Part shown: positions 5,168-11,925 of the stretch, in pieces
How positions within the stretch are numbered: the stretch's first letter is position 1
Layout of the letters: each line of letters begins with the position of its first letter
Assembly (NCBI GenBank): GCA_023260495.1
Contig: JALQVB010000030.1
Location: forward strand, 1 to 11,925
From: Aquiluna sp.
Lineage (GTDB): Bacteria; Actinomycetota; Actinomycetes; Actinomycetales; Microbacteriaceae
Direction: 5' to 3'
Length of the DNA: 11,925 nt
Made by a program: the position numbers and the translations under genes
The notes under the pieces: model-generated
What the model was told of the DNA's origin: nothing
Database searches by the model: none
What the model saw: only the letters and a program-made list of their open reading frames with translations

Positions 5168-5904
5168 CAGCGGTTCACCTCAATCGGGGCTTCATCCAGT
5201 GGATAGGTCGCCACCAACTCCCCCCACCAAACCCAGCGCTGGTAGGAGTTCCATCTCGGGTCACACGTGGTTAAGGTGATCAACTTTGCTCCAGGTGCGA
5301 ACTCTTGGCCCTCAGGGCTATCTGCAAGAACCCAGACCTCGTCCTCTTGGACGATCTTGTCCTTAACAAGCTGGTACTCAAACCAGCCATCAAGGCTCTG
5401 CACATAAACCTTGTCGCCAGCCTCTAGGCGCTCAAATCTGGCAAAGGGCTCTCCATTTGTAGCGCGATGGCCTGCAATAGCAAAGTTTCCAACTTCGCCC
5501 GGCATTTCGGTTGTTGGATAGTGACCCACGCCACTGGCCAGAGCGCGATAGTAGATGCCCTCTACCAACGGCTCCGCCCAGACATCTGCTTGCAGCCGTG
5601 GGATGTATAGGAGGGCAAACGGCTCCACCGGCACAAATGGTGCTGGCGGTTCCGTCGGTGTCGACGCCTCCTCTGCCGGGGGTGGAGCTACTGCTGGTTC
5701 CGATGAAGGGTCTGGCTCCAGAGAAGGTTCACTCGCATGTTCAATTTGTACCCGGACTTGCTCCAAGAACCGATCTGCCGACACTACTGTTGCCTGCTGC
5801 GCAGCAATATTGGTAAACCAAAGCGAGTAGGCCAAATAGAGGAGTATCAAGATTCCAACAGTGAGCAGTAACTCTCCCACAAAAGCAACTACTCTCTTTG
5901 GCAC
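5167..5904 (-). CDS. Class E-like sortase (cysteine transpeptidase)
   Basis: A 245-residue membrane-anchored transpeptidase acting outside the membrane. A basic start and one signal-anchor helix (about 6-30) are followed by a low-complexity linker rich in Pro, Glu and Ser (about 58-95), then the catalytic barrel. The catalytic His146 is in IAGHRAT, Cys214 in TLTTCDPRW, and Arg223 nine residues later. TLTTC is typical of class E enzymes, which in high-GC Gram-positives take over housekeeping anchoring, often of LAXTG proteins. No substrate with a sorting signal is seen in the window. The GTG at 5904 has no Shine-Dalgarno; TAGGCT sits 13 to 8 bases upstream, so the transcript may be leaderless. 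It is followed by the 49-residue membrane protein. Confidence 0.92.
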   Translation of the reverse strand: MPKRVVAFVGELLLTVGILILLYLAYSLWFTNIAAQQATVVSADRFLEQVRVQIEHASEPSLEPDPSSEPAVAPPPAEEASTPTEPPAPFVPVEPFALLYIPRLQADVWAEPLVEGIYYRALASGVGHYPTTEMPGEVGNFAIAGHRATNGEPFARFERLEAGDKVYVQSLDGWFEYQLVKDKIVQEDEVWVLADSPEGQEFAPGAKLITLTTCDPRWNSYQRWVWWGELVATYPLDEAPIEVNR

Positions 5905-5911
5905 GACTGCG

Positions 5912-5917
5912 AGCCTA
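5912..5917 (-). promoter_or_regulatory. Candidate -10 of the sortase gene
   Basis: TAGGCT on the minus strand lies 13 to 8 bases before the sortase GTG, one base off the exact leaderless spacing seen at other genes here. No clear -35 is visible. Confidence 0.4.
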
Positions 5918-5962
5918 TACCAGCGGAGCCGCAGACTTACTGGTTGGAAAGAATCAAAGACT

Positions 5963-5968
5963 TAGGCT
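5963..5968 (+). promoter_or_regulatory. Candidate -10 of the serine hydrolase gene, leaderless
   Basis: TAGGCT lies exactly 12 to 7 bases before the GTG at 5975, and no Shine-Dalgarno precedes that GTG. This fits a transcript beginning at the start codon. No good -35 is found at 16-19 bases upstream. Confidence 0.5.
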
Positions 5969-5974
5969 TGTCTG

Positions 5975-6571
5975 GTGAAAAAAATACTGTTTTTGCACGG
6001 TTGGACCAATCGCAGACCCGAGGGTCACTGGATGCGCCTCACCGCGGCCGAGCTGCGCAGTCGCGGAAACCAGGTCTGGTATCCACAGTTTCCAGCACCG
6101 GACACCCCGAACCCAGCTGATTGGCAAGACCTGCTTCGCCAAGAGGCCAACATGATGGATGAAGTGCCGGGACCCAAGATTGCAATCGCTCACTCGCTGG
6201 GGACCATCAACTGGCTCTATGGCGCACTTGCCGACCTCTACCAAAAGCCTTTCGATCGGGTGTTACTTGTGGCCCCACCAGACCCTCAGATGACGTCGCA
6301 GGCGGAGGGAATCCAGGGAGAGCCGATGGATCTTGCAAATCCAGGCATTGCCTCTCAAGCCAGGAAGTGGGCCGGGGAACTGACCGCCATAGCTGGTGAC
6401 AACGATAAGTGGCTGCCCCGTGGTGTTGATATTTGGAAGGCTCCCCTGGGCATTGAGCCACTTGTCTTTCCAGGTGCAGGACACTTCTCGCTCGACGATG
6501 GTTGGGGGCCATGGCCCGGGCTCGTGCAGTGGATTGAGAGTGGGGATATTCAAGATCTGCTGAAGCGCTAG
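5975..6571 (+). CDS. RBBP9/YdeN-family alpha/beta serine hydrolase
   Basis: A 198-residue cytoplasmic hydrolase; the length is typical of the RBBP9/YdeN group. The N-terminus has the family opening ILFLHGWTN (residues 4-12), with the oxyanion-side HGW. The nucleophile Ser74 is in AHSLG (72-76); Asp142 or Asp144 in GDNDKW and His170 in GAGHFS complete the triad. YPQFPAPDTPNPADWQ (36-51) matches the conserved strand-loop of the family. No signal peptide is seen. Substrates of bacterial members are largely unknown, so only an esterase or similar activity is suggested. The start is GTG at 5975 with a -10 placed for leaderless transcription. The stop overlaps the stop of the convergent transporter gene by 3 bases, within a CTAG. 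Confidence 0.88.
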   Translation: MKKILFLHGWTNRRPEGHWMRLTAAELRSRGNQVWYPQFPAPDTPNPADWQDLLRQEANMMDEVPGPKIAIAHSLGTINWLYGALADLYQKPFDRVLLVAPPDPQMTSQAEGIQGEPMDLANPGIASQARKWAGELTAIAGDNDKWLPRGVDIWKAPLGIEPLVFPGAGHFSLDDGWGPWPGLVQWIESGDIQDLLKR

Positions 6572-7776
6572 CTAATCTCTCGAATCTCGCCAGTTTCCGG
6601 ATGTTTGGGATTTCGAGCCTTGTAGATGAGCCATATCCAGATAAGCAGCAGCGCAGAAACCGCACCCATTGAGAAGGTCGCCGCGATAGCCAGCTGAGGA
6701 TTGGCAAACACCATGAGCGTGAGCAAGGTTGGAGAAAATGCGGAGACTATCTTGCTGAGCATCATGATGCGACCCTGACGCTGTCCGAACCGATCGCTCC
6801 CAAAGAACAGCAGCGGCAGGCTGCCTCGAATAAAGGGATTCAAACCCACACCGATTCCATGCAGGATGACAAAGGCCATCAGGCCTTGGTTACCAAATAA
6901 CCAAATTGCGAGCACACCAATCGGATGCACAACAATAGAAATTGCAGCAACCCTGATTGGTGTGGCCCAATTGCCAAGAGCGATCAGCAATACACGCGCC
7001 ATGACCTGAGACGGCCCAAGCACGACCGATGCCATAAGCGCTACCTCGATACTTGCTCCGAGCTCTCCAAGCAAGAATGGGAGGGTCGTGTTCACCGAGG
7101 ACACGATGAAGCCCTGGAGGGCAAACATTATGGCGAAGACGATGATGAGTCCATCAATTCTGAATCTGTTCTTGATTAGCTTTCTAATAGGACCCGTTAG
7201 ATCTGGGACTTCTCTGCGCTCCGAGCGAGGAATGGTTGCATTCAGCGGCAGCGCTACAAGCAGATGCATGGCAACCCAGAACCACAGTGCCCATTGCCAA
7301 CCCGGTCCATCTCGCAATAGCGAGGTGAGCGGCCAGGATACAGAGGATGAGAAGCCAGCAAAGATCGTGATGCCAGCTATCACCCGGTTTGATTTCTCAC
7401 CAAAAAAGTTCACGGCGGTGGCGAAGGCGGCATCGTAGTTTCCCATCGAGCCACCGATGCCAATAAGCAACCAGGCCAAAAAGATATGCCACGGTGCAGT
7501 TGAGAGAGCCATGGTGGCAAGACCCGCAGCGAAAAACAGTGAGCCGAATGGCAGCACCTTGCGACCACCATGGCGGTCAATGAATTTACCGACCTGCGGA
7601 CCGAGCAGGCCCGACACCAATAGCGAAAGAGTGAAGGCCCAGAAGAAGATTTCGGTTGAGATGCCAAGATCCTGGGAAATAGTTACGGCGAGAATCGCGG
7701 GAATGTAGAAGCCACTACCCCAGCTGATGATTTGAACGATCCCCAGCCGAATGGTCAAACGCGTGCCTGGTTGCAC
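6568..7776 (-). CDS. Major facilitator superfamily transporter
   Basis: A 402-residue permease of about twelve spans, with a hydrophilic central loop near residues 182-206 (IPRSERREVPDLTGPIRKL). The loop between spans 2 and 3 carries the MFS motif A as GPQVGKFIDRHGGRK (59-73) with Asp67 and Arg72. The substrate is not recognisable; the layout is that of the broad MFS_1 group, which covers drug, metabolite and oxoanion carriers. A GTG start at 7776 is chosen because AAGGTGA lies five bases upstream. The gene is divergent from the tocopherol-cyclase-like operon across a 54-base gap, so export or import of a product or substrate of that operon is possible but unproven. It converges on and overlaps the hydrolase gene. 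Confidence 0.88.
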   Translation of the reverse strand: MQPGTRLTIRLGIVQIISWGSGFYIPAILAVTISQDLGISTEIFFWAFTLSLLVSGLLGPQVGKFIDRHGGRKVLPFGSLFFAAGLATMALSTAPWHIFLAWLLIGIGGSMGNYDAAFATAVNFFGEKSNRVIAGITIFAGFSSSVSWPLTSLLRDGPGWQWALWFWVAMHLLVALPLNATIPRSERREVPDLTGPIRKLIKNRFRIDGLIIVFAIMFALQGFIVSSVNTTLPFLLGELGASIEVALMASVVLGPSQVMARVLLIALGNWATPIRVAAISIVVHPIGVLAIWLFGNQGLMAFVILHGIGVGLNPFIRGSLPLLFFGSDRFGQRQGRIMMLSKIVSAFSPTLLTLMVFANPQLAIAATFSMGAVSALLLIWIWLIYKARNPKHPETGEIREIS

Positions 7777-7795
7777 ACTTCACCTTCTATCCAAC

Positions 7796-7824
7796 TTGCA
7801 TCCAAAGTCTACGGCGCTTAGGTT
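7796..7824 (+). promoter_or_regulatory. Promoter of the tocopherol-cyclase-like operon
   Basis: A -35 TTGCAT (7796-7801) and a -10 TAGGTT (7819-7824) are separated by 17 bases. The -10 ends six bases before the ATG at 7831 and there is no Shine-Dalgarno, so the transcript is predicted to be leaderless. This is the best-formed sigma-70-like promoter in the window. Confidence 0.68.
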
Positions 7825-7830
7825 TTTTGC

Positions 7831-8814
7831 ATGCGCTCACTAGCGAGCTACATCAGGGGAATTCAGAACCCCGCTGCCTATCACGGCCATGGAAAGACCA
7901 ACAACTTCTTTGAAGGTTGGTATTTCAAGATTGTCAGCGAAGATAAGAGCCAGGCCTGGGCGGTTATTCCCGGCATCTTTCGTGGATTGGCATCGGGCCG
8001 CGACGAGGCGTTTGTCCAGGTGCTCAATGGCAAAACCGGTCGCAGCTGGTATCACGTATTCGATCCGCTAGATTTTCGCGCCTCCGAATCCGAATTCGAT
8101 GTTTGGGTTGGGGAGAATCACTTCCACTCCCGTGGAGCAAGCCTGAACTTGCCTCAACTGCAAGGCGAGGTCAAGATCACCAGCGACCTGATTCCGTGGC
8201 CGGTGACGCTAGCGAGCCCCGGCATCATGGGCTGGTATGGCCTGGTTCCCTTCATGGAGTGCTTCCACGGCCTAGTCTCCTTTAGTCACCATTTGGAGGG
8301 TGAGCTGACTGTCGAGGGTCAAGGCGTCTCCTTTTCGGGCGGTAAGGGCTACATAGAAAAGGACTGGGGCAAAAACTTCCCCAGCGGATATATCTGGATG
8401 CACTCCAATCACATCGCCAATCACCCCGACGCATCACTAGTGGCATCGGTTGCAATCATCCCCTGGCTAAACGGAGAGTTCCGCGGATTTATTGTCGGCC
8501 TGCATCATGAAGGTCGGCTGCACCGCTTCACTACGTATAACAGGTCCAAAGAATTGCAGTTGCGGGTCGACGACTCGCATGTCAGCTGGCGACTAGCTGG
8601 CTCAGATGGCGAACTCGAGCTGAAAGCCGAGCGCAAGCGCGGCGGTCTGCTGCACGCTCCGCTGAAAGATGCCATGCACCAGAGAGTTGAAGAATCCCTA
8701 GATGGGGTGATTGAAATCAAGCTCACCGAAAACGGAAAAATTCTTCTAGACTCCACGGCAGACATCGCCGGGATTGAAATCTTCGGTGACATCGAAAAAT
8801 TGCTAAGGATCTAG
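7831..8814 (+). CDS. Tocopherol-cyclase-like family protein
   Basis: A 327-residue soluble protein of the tocopherol cyclase-like family. Visible family blocks are YHGHGKTNNFFEGWYFKIVS (17-36), GIMGWYGLVPFMECFHGLVS (131-150) and GYIEKDWGKNFPSGYIWMHS (173-192). Plant and cyanobacterial members close the chromanol ring of vitamin E from a phytyl-quinol; bacterial homologues outside cyanobacteria are mostly uncharacterised. The block EKDWG-x-x-FP with a following aromatic-rich strand is kept, so an active protein is likely, but the substrate is unknown. Cyclisation or hydration of an isoprenoid, quinol or carotenoid-like molecule is a guess. The start codon sits where transcription is predicted to begin. 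A short-chain dehydrogenase starts immediately after its stop, so the two form an operon. Confidence 0.85.
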   Translation: MRSLASYIRGIQNPAAYHGHGKTNNFFEGWYFKIVSEDKSQAWAVIPGIFRGLASGRDEAFVQVLNGKTGRSWYHVFDPLDFRASESEFDVWVGENHFHSRGASLNLPQLQGEVKITSDLIPWPVTLASPGIMGWYGLVPFMECFHGLVSFSHHLEGELTVEGQGVSFSGGKGYIEKDWGKNFPSGYIWMHSNHIANHPDASLVASVAIIPWLNGEFRGFIVGLHHEGRLHRFTTYNRSKELQLRVDDSHVSWRLAGSDGELELKAERKRGGLLHAPLKDAMHQRVEESLDGVIEIKLTENGKILLDSTADIAGIEIFGDIEKLLRI

Positions 8815-9681
8815 TTGCTGCAAATCAAAGAGGCGATCATCACCGGAGGCTCGAACGGCCTTGGGTTGGCAAGCGCCAAGGCGCTAGCTGCAATGGGGGC
8901 AAACCTCACCCTGTTAGCCCGCGGCGAAGAGCGACTGCTTCGCGCCGCCGAAGAACTGAGGCGCGATTTCCCCGATGTTCGCATCAGCGAACAGGTGCTG
9001 GATGTTTCAAACCTGGATGCGGTTCGAGACTTTGCCAAGGGCTTTTCCAACCCGGTCGATGTCCTGATGAACAATGCCGGCCTCATGGGCCCGGACTTTA
9101 AGTTGTCCATCGAGGGAATCGAGTCGCAGATGGCCACAAACTACGTCGGCCACTTCCTGCTTACCAAGCTGCTTTGCAAGAACCTGCAGCGAGCAGAGCA
9201 GCCGAGGGTTGTGAGCCTGTCTTCGGTTGTGCACCGCAGGGGAAATCTGCGCGATCTGTCGCTAGAGAGTCTTCGCGGAGCGAAAGAGTCTCAATATGAC
9301 CGTTGGCAGCGTTATGCAGACAGCAAGCTCGCCTGCCTGTTTTTCGCGCGAGAACTTGACACCCGCAGCAAGCAGGCTGGCAGCAAGGTGATCTCTATTG
9401 CCGCACACCCAGGCTGGGCCATTACCGGGCTGCAAGAAAACTTCCCCCACATCCTCGACCCATTCGCCCAGAGCGCGGAGCAGGGGGCGCAAAGCCAGGT
9501 TTACGCCGCTGCCAAATCGGATCTAAGCGGCGGAGAGTTTGTAGGACCAAATTTGGAGCTTTGGGGAAAGCCAAAGCTGATCAAGGGCAGTTCCCACTCG
9601 AGGGATCTGCAGATTTCCAAGAAGCTCTGGGAAATCACCGAAGAACTAATTGGTGAGCCTTTTGCCCCATCGGCAAATTGA
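8815..9681 (+). CDS. Short-chain dehydrogenase/reductase, retinol-dehydrogenase-like
   Basis: A 288-residue NAD(P)-dependent oxidoreductase with a Rossmann fold. TGGSNGLG (10-17) is the glycine-rich cofactor loop; NNAG is at 86-89, catalytic Asn109 in ATNY, Ser137 in SLSSVVH, and YADSK (Tyr167, Lys171) gives the YxxxK active site. The AHPGW stretch (197-201) is usual in the retinol dehydrogenase/WW-oxidoreductase-like branch. Arg36 after the second strand suggests NADP(H) preference. The TTG at 8815 follows the previous stop directly and has AAGGAT six bases upstream, which supports this unusual start. The substrate is unknown; operon partnership with the tocopherol-cyclase-like protein suggests a hydrophobic alcohol, ketone or quinone. 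Confidence 0.9.
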   Translation: MLQIKEAIITGGSNGLGLASAKALAAMGANLTLLARGEERLLRAAEELRRDFPDVRISEQVLDVSNLDAVRDFAKGFSNPVDVLMNNAGLMGPDFKLSIEGIESQMATNYVGHFLLTKLLCKNLQRAEQPRVVSLSSVVHRRGNLRDLSLESLRGAKESQYDRWQRYADSKLACLFFARELDTRSKQAGSKVISIAAHPGWAITGLQENFPHILDPFAQSAEQGAQSQVYAAAKSDLSGGEFVGPNLELWGKPKLIKGSSHSRDLQISKKLWEITEELIGEPFAPSAN

Positions 9682-9706
9682 GAAAAACCCGCAAAACACC
9701 TACCGT
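9678..9706 (+). promoter_or_regulatory. Promoter of the deoC-aldehyde dehydrogenase operon
   Basis: TTGAGA (9678-9683) and TACCGT (9701-9706) are 17 bases apart, placing a transcript start near 9713 and a leader of about 44 bases before the ATG at 9757. The -35 overlaps the stop codon of the upstream dehydrogenase gene. A 5-bp stem CAGGA/TCCTG (9737-9753) follows in the leader and would tie up the only AGGA. Confidence 0.55.
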
Positions 9707-9756
9707 CAATTTCGTTCCAATGAACTGAACATCCGTCAGGACCCAAAATCCTGCCA

Positions 9757-10773
9757 ATGAGATTTTTGGCAGAACGGGTAGGCTATTTCAATTCGCTAGG
9801 AGCAAAGTTGCAAGCAATTGAACCTGAGCAGGTGATCGGTTCCAAGATCACAAATGCGTCATTAAGGCGCTGGCTGCACTCACTACCCGGTGTGGACAAG
9901 GTCGGTCTGGAACAACGGGCCGCATCACTTGCCACCAGAAGCATCAAGACCGATTCCAAGGCGTGGGCTTTGGACATGGCCATCAAGATGATGGACCTCA
10001 CCACCCTAGAAGGTGCTGATACACCTAACCGCGTGCACAGCCTCTGCCTAAAGGCAGTGACCCCAGACCCAGATGATCTCAGCACCCCTAGCCCTGCTGC
10101 CATTTGCGTTTATGGCGACATGGTGAAACATGCCAAGGAGGCCATTGGCAAGAACAAGATTTATGTTGCAGCCGTAGCAACCGCCTTCCCATCTGGCCGA
10201 GCAAGCATGAAGGTGAAGCTGCAGGACACCAAAGATGCGGTAGCGGCCGGTGCCGATGAAATCGACATGGTGATTGACCGTGGTGCATTCCTATCCGGCA
10301 ATTACCTCGAGGTCTTCAAACAGATCGTTCAAGTAAAAGAGGCCTGCCAGCGCAAGGACGGCAGCTTTGCACACCTCAAGGTGATTTTGGAAACCGGGGA
10401 GCTGCAGACTTATGACAACATCCGACGTGCCAGCTACCTGGCCATGCTCGCCGGTGGAGATTTCATCAAGACCTCAACCGGCAAGGTTTCGGTGAACGCA
10501 ACCCTGCCAACGACCCTGCTAATGCTTCAGGCGGTGCGGGACTGGAAAGACGAAACCGGTGTCAAGATTGGCGTCAAGCCAGCCGGTGGAATCCGAACCG
10601 CCAAGGATGCAATCAAATACCTGGTGGTAGTGAAGGAAATTGCGGGAGACGAGTGGCTCGACCCCAACTACTTCCGCTTTGGAGCGTCCAGCCTGCTGAA
10701 TGACGTTTTGATGCAGCGCAAGAAACTAAAGACCAAGACCTATTTGGGCCCAGACTACGTGAGTGTGGACTAG
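9757..10773 (+). CDS. deoC: Deoxyribose-phosphate aldolase DeoC
   Basis: Class I aldolase that splits 2-deoxy-D-ribose 5-phosphate into acetaldehyde and glyceraldehyde 3-phosphate, in salvage of deoxynucleosides in the cytoplasm. It is 338 residues from this start. The Schiff-base Lys238 is in FIKTSTGKVSVNAT, the proton-relay Lys274 in VKPAGGIR, and the conserved Asp170 in ADEIDMVIDRG. DLTTLEGADTP (80-90) marks the longer DeoC branch common in actinobacteria and eukaryotes. The start is uncertain: the first 25 residues look unlike the family, and a GTG at 9832 would begin just before SLRRWLHSLPGVD. Neither start has a strong Shine-Dalgarno. It is followed seven bases later by the aldehyde dehydrogenase, which would consume its acetaldehyde. 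Confidence 0.95.
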   Translation: MRFLAERVGYFNSLGAKLQAIEPEQVIGSKITNASLRRWLHSLPGVDKVGLEQRAASLATRSIKTDSKAWALDMAIKMMDLTTLEGADTPNRVHSLCLKAVTPDPDDLSTPSPAAICVYGDMVKHAKEAIGKNKIYVAAVATAFPSGRASMKVKLQDTKDAVAAGADEIDMVIDRGAFLSGNYLEVFKQIVQVKEACQRKDGSFAHLKVILETGELQTYDNIRRASYLAMLAGGDFIKTSTGKVSVNATLPTTLLMLQAVRDWKDETGVKIGVKPAGGIRTAKDAIKYLVVVKEIAGDEWLDPNYFRFGASSLLNDVLMQRKKLKTKTYLGPDYVSVD

Positions 10774-10780
10774 GAGAGAC

Positions 10781-11925
10781 ATGTTCGAGTATTCACCAGC
10801 ACCCGAGGCGAAGCTTGCCAGCTTCCAGTCCTCCTACGGCCATTTCATTGACGGCAAATTCACCAAGCCTGCAAATCTTTACGACACCATCAACCCAGCC
10901 ACCGGAGAGACGCTGGCAAAGATTTCTCACGGCACCGCAAAAGATGTTGACAACGCCGTGAAGGCGGCACGAGGCGCCTACGAAAAGACCTGGAGCAAGC
11001 TCTCCGGGGCCGAACGTGGCAAGTACATCTACCGCATTGCCAGGATCATCCAGGAGCGCGCCCGTGAGCTAGCGGTTGCCGAGACCCTGAACAACGGGAA
11101 GCCAATCAAGGAAACTCGCGACTTCGATATTCCAACCTCGGCGGCCTGGTTCTTTTACTACGCCGGCTGGGCTGACAAGCTCGACTACGCGGGCCTGGGG
11201 CCAAATCCAAAGGCCCACGGCGTCGCGGCTCAGGTAATCCCATGGAACTTCCCCTTCATGATGCTCGCCTGGAAGGTGGCTCCGGCACTTGCGGCGGGCA
11301 ACACCGTGGTGCTGAAGCCAGCAGAATCCACTCCGCTAACAGCAATGCTGTTTGCCGAGATCTGCCAGCAGGCTGAGCTACCGGCAGGTGTTGTGAACAT
11401 CGTCACCGGCTTCGGTGACACCGGTGCTGCTCTGGTTGGTCACAAAGACGTAAACAAGGTTGCCTTCACGGGTTCAACCGAAGTGGGACGCAAGATTGCC
11501 AAGCAGGTGGCCGGTTCCAACAAGAAGGTAACCCTGGAGCTTGGCGGCAAAGCAGCCAACATAGTCTTCGATGATGCCCCGCTTGACCAAGCAGTAGAGG
11601 GTGTCATCAACGGCATCTTCTTCAACCAGGGCCACGTCTGTTGCGCTGGCAGCAGGCTGCTGATCCAGGAAAACATCCACGATGAGTTCATGAAGAAGCT
11701 CAAGCGAAGAATGGAAACTCTGCGACTTGGCGACCCTATGGACAAGAACACCGATATTGGTGCCATCAACTCCAAGGAGCAGCTGGACAAGATCAGTGCC
11801 CTTGTGAAGCAGGGCGTCAAGGAGGGTGGCGAGCTGTGGCAGCCAGCCTGCAAGATTCCAAGAAATGGCTTCTGGTTCGCCCCAACAATCATTGACAACG
11901 TCTCCCCCGCCAACACCGTAGCGAG
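10781..11925 (+). CDS. NAD(P)-dependent aldehyde dehydrogenase (3' end beyond window)
   Basis: Oxidises an aldehyde to the acid. The frame is open from the ATG at 10781 to the right edge, giving 381 residues of an expected 470-500. Visible active-site parts are VIPWNFPF (Asn156), LKPAE (Lys179), FTGSTEVG (229-236, cofactor), TLELGGK (general base Glu253) and FNQGHVCCAGSR, in which Cys287 is the nucleophile by position. Family members usually read NQGQ; here it is NQGH. TAGGAGAG four bases before the ATG is a clear ribosome site, and the deoC stop forms part of it. Coupling to deoC suggests acetaldehyde from deoxyribose 5-phosphate as substrate, making acetate, though other aldehydes cannot be excluded. 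The far C-terminus is not visible. Confidence 0.95.
   Translation, partial: MFEYSPAPEAKLASFQSSYGHFIDGKFTKPANLYDTINPATGETLAKISHGTAKDVDNAVKAARGAYEKTWSKLSGAERGKYIYRIARIIQERARELAVAETLNNGKPIKETRDFDIPTSAAWFFYYAGWADKLDYAGLGPNPKAHGVAAQVIPWNFPFMMLAWKVAPALAAGNTVVLKPAESTPLTAMLFAEICQQAELPAGVVNIVTGFGDTGAALVGHKDVNKVAFTGSTEVGRKIAKQVAGSNKKVTLELGGKAANIVFDDAPLDQAVEGVINGIFFNQGHVCCAGSRLLIQENIHDEFMKKLKRRMETLRLGDPMDKNTDIGAINSKEQLDKISALVKQGVKEGGELWQPACKIPRNGFWFAPTIIDNVSPANTVA

Noticed and set aside
6207..6707. 166-residue minus-strand frame across the hydrolase end and transporter end
   Set aside because: It overlaps two well-supported genes and has Arg/Ser-rich shadow composition with no motif.
6568..7776. MFS transporter as an arsenic efflux protein such as ArsJ or ArsK
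   Set aside because: It lies outside the ars region, has no neighbouring glyceraldehyde-phosphate dehydrogenase gene, and shows no feature linking it to arsenic.
11440..11916. 158-residue minus-strand frame opposite the aldehyde dehydrogenase
   Set aside because: The plus strand carries the full active-site motifs of aldehyde dehydrogenase; the antisense frame is a codon-bias shadow rich in Ser and Pro.

Overview
The window looks like chromosomal DNA of a small-genome actinobacterium. The closest fit is Microbacteriaceae, such as the freshwater Rhodoluna/Aquiluna type, but this is inferred from protein flavour and not proven. Supporting signs are moderate GC, very tight packing (no gene-free stretch above about 100 bases), frequent GTG/TTG starts, an actinobacterial-type ArsR and ArsC, a class E-like sortase followed by a tiny membrane protein, and several apparently leaderless promoters (TANNNT placed exactly 12 to 7 bases before the start codon). 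I saw no tRNA, rRNA, CRISPR array or insertion sequence.

Bases 1-4263 form a metal(loid) resistance island built around one divergent control region (1024-1114). Leftward run an arsenate-channel-type aquaglyceroporin (AqpS-like) and an arsenate reductase (ArsC, cut by the window edge). Rightward run an ArsR repressor, a cysteine-rich DUF4395-type membrane protein, a CopZ-like copper chaperone and a CopA-type Cu(I) P-type ATPase, all overlapping or nearly so. Two 16-bp palindromes of the form ATAGAY-N4-ATCTAT lie in the control region, one over each divergent promoter, so one ArsR probably controls both the arsenic arm and the copper arm. ArsC would reduce arsenate to arsenite and AqpS would let arsenite leave. 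CopZ would pass Cu(I) to CopA for export.

Bases 4315-4993 hold a VapBC-type toxin-antitoxin pair on the minus strand, with a near-perfect operator palindrome sitting between its -35 and -10. Upstream of it, also on the minus strand (5018-5904), are a class E-like sortase and a 49-residue single-span membrane protein whose start codon shares a base with the sortase stop.

Bases 5975-7776 contain a RBBP9/YdeN-type serine hydrolase (plus) converging on an MFS transporter (minus); their stop codons share a CTAG palindrome. Divergent from the transporter, 7831-9681 encodes a tocopherol-cyclase-like protein and a short-chain dehydrogenase in one tight operon, probably acting on the same unknown lipid, terpenoid or quinone-like substrate.

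Bases 9678-11925 carry a promoter, deoC (deoxyribose-phosphate aldolase) and an aldehyde dehydrogenase that runs off the right edge. Together they would split deoxyribose 5-phosphate and oxidise the acetaldehyde released.
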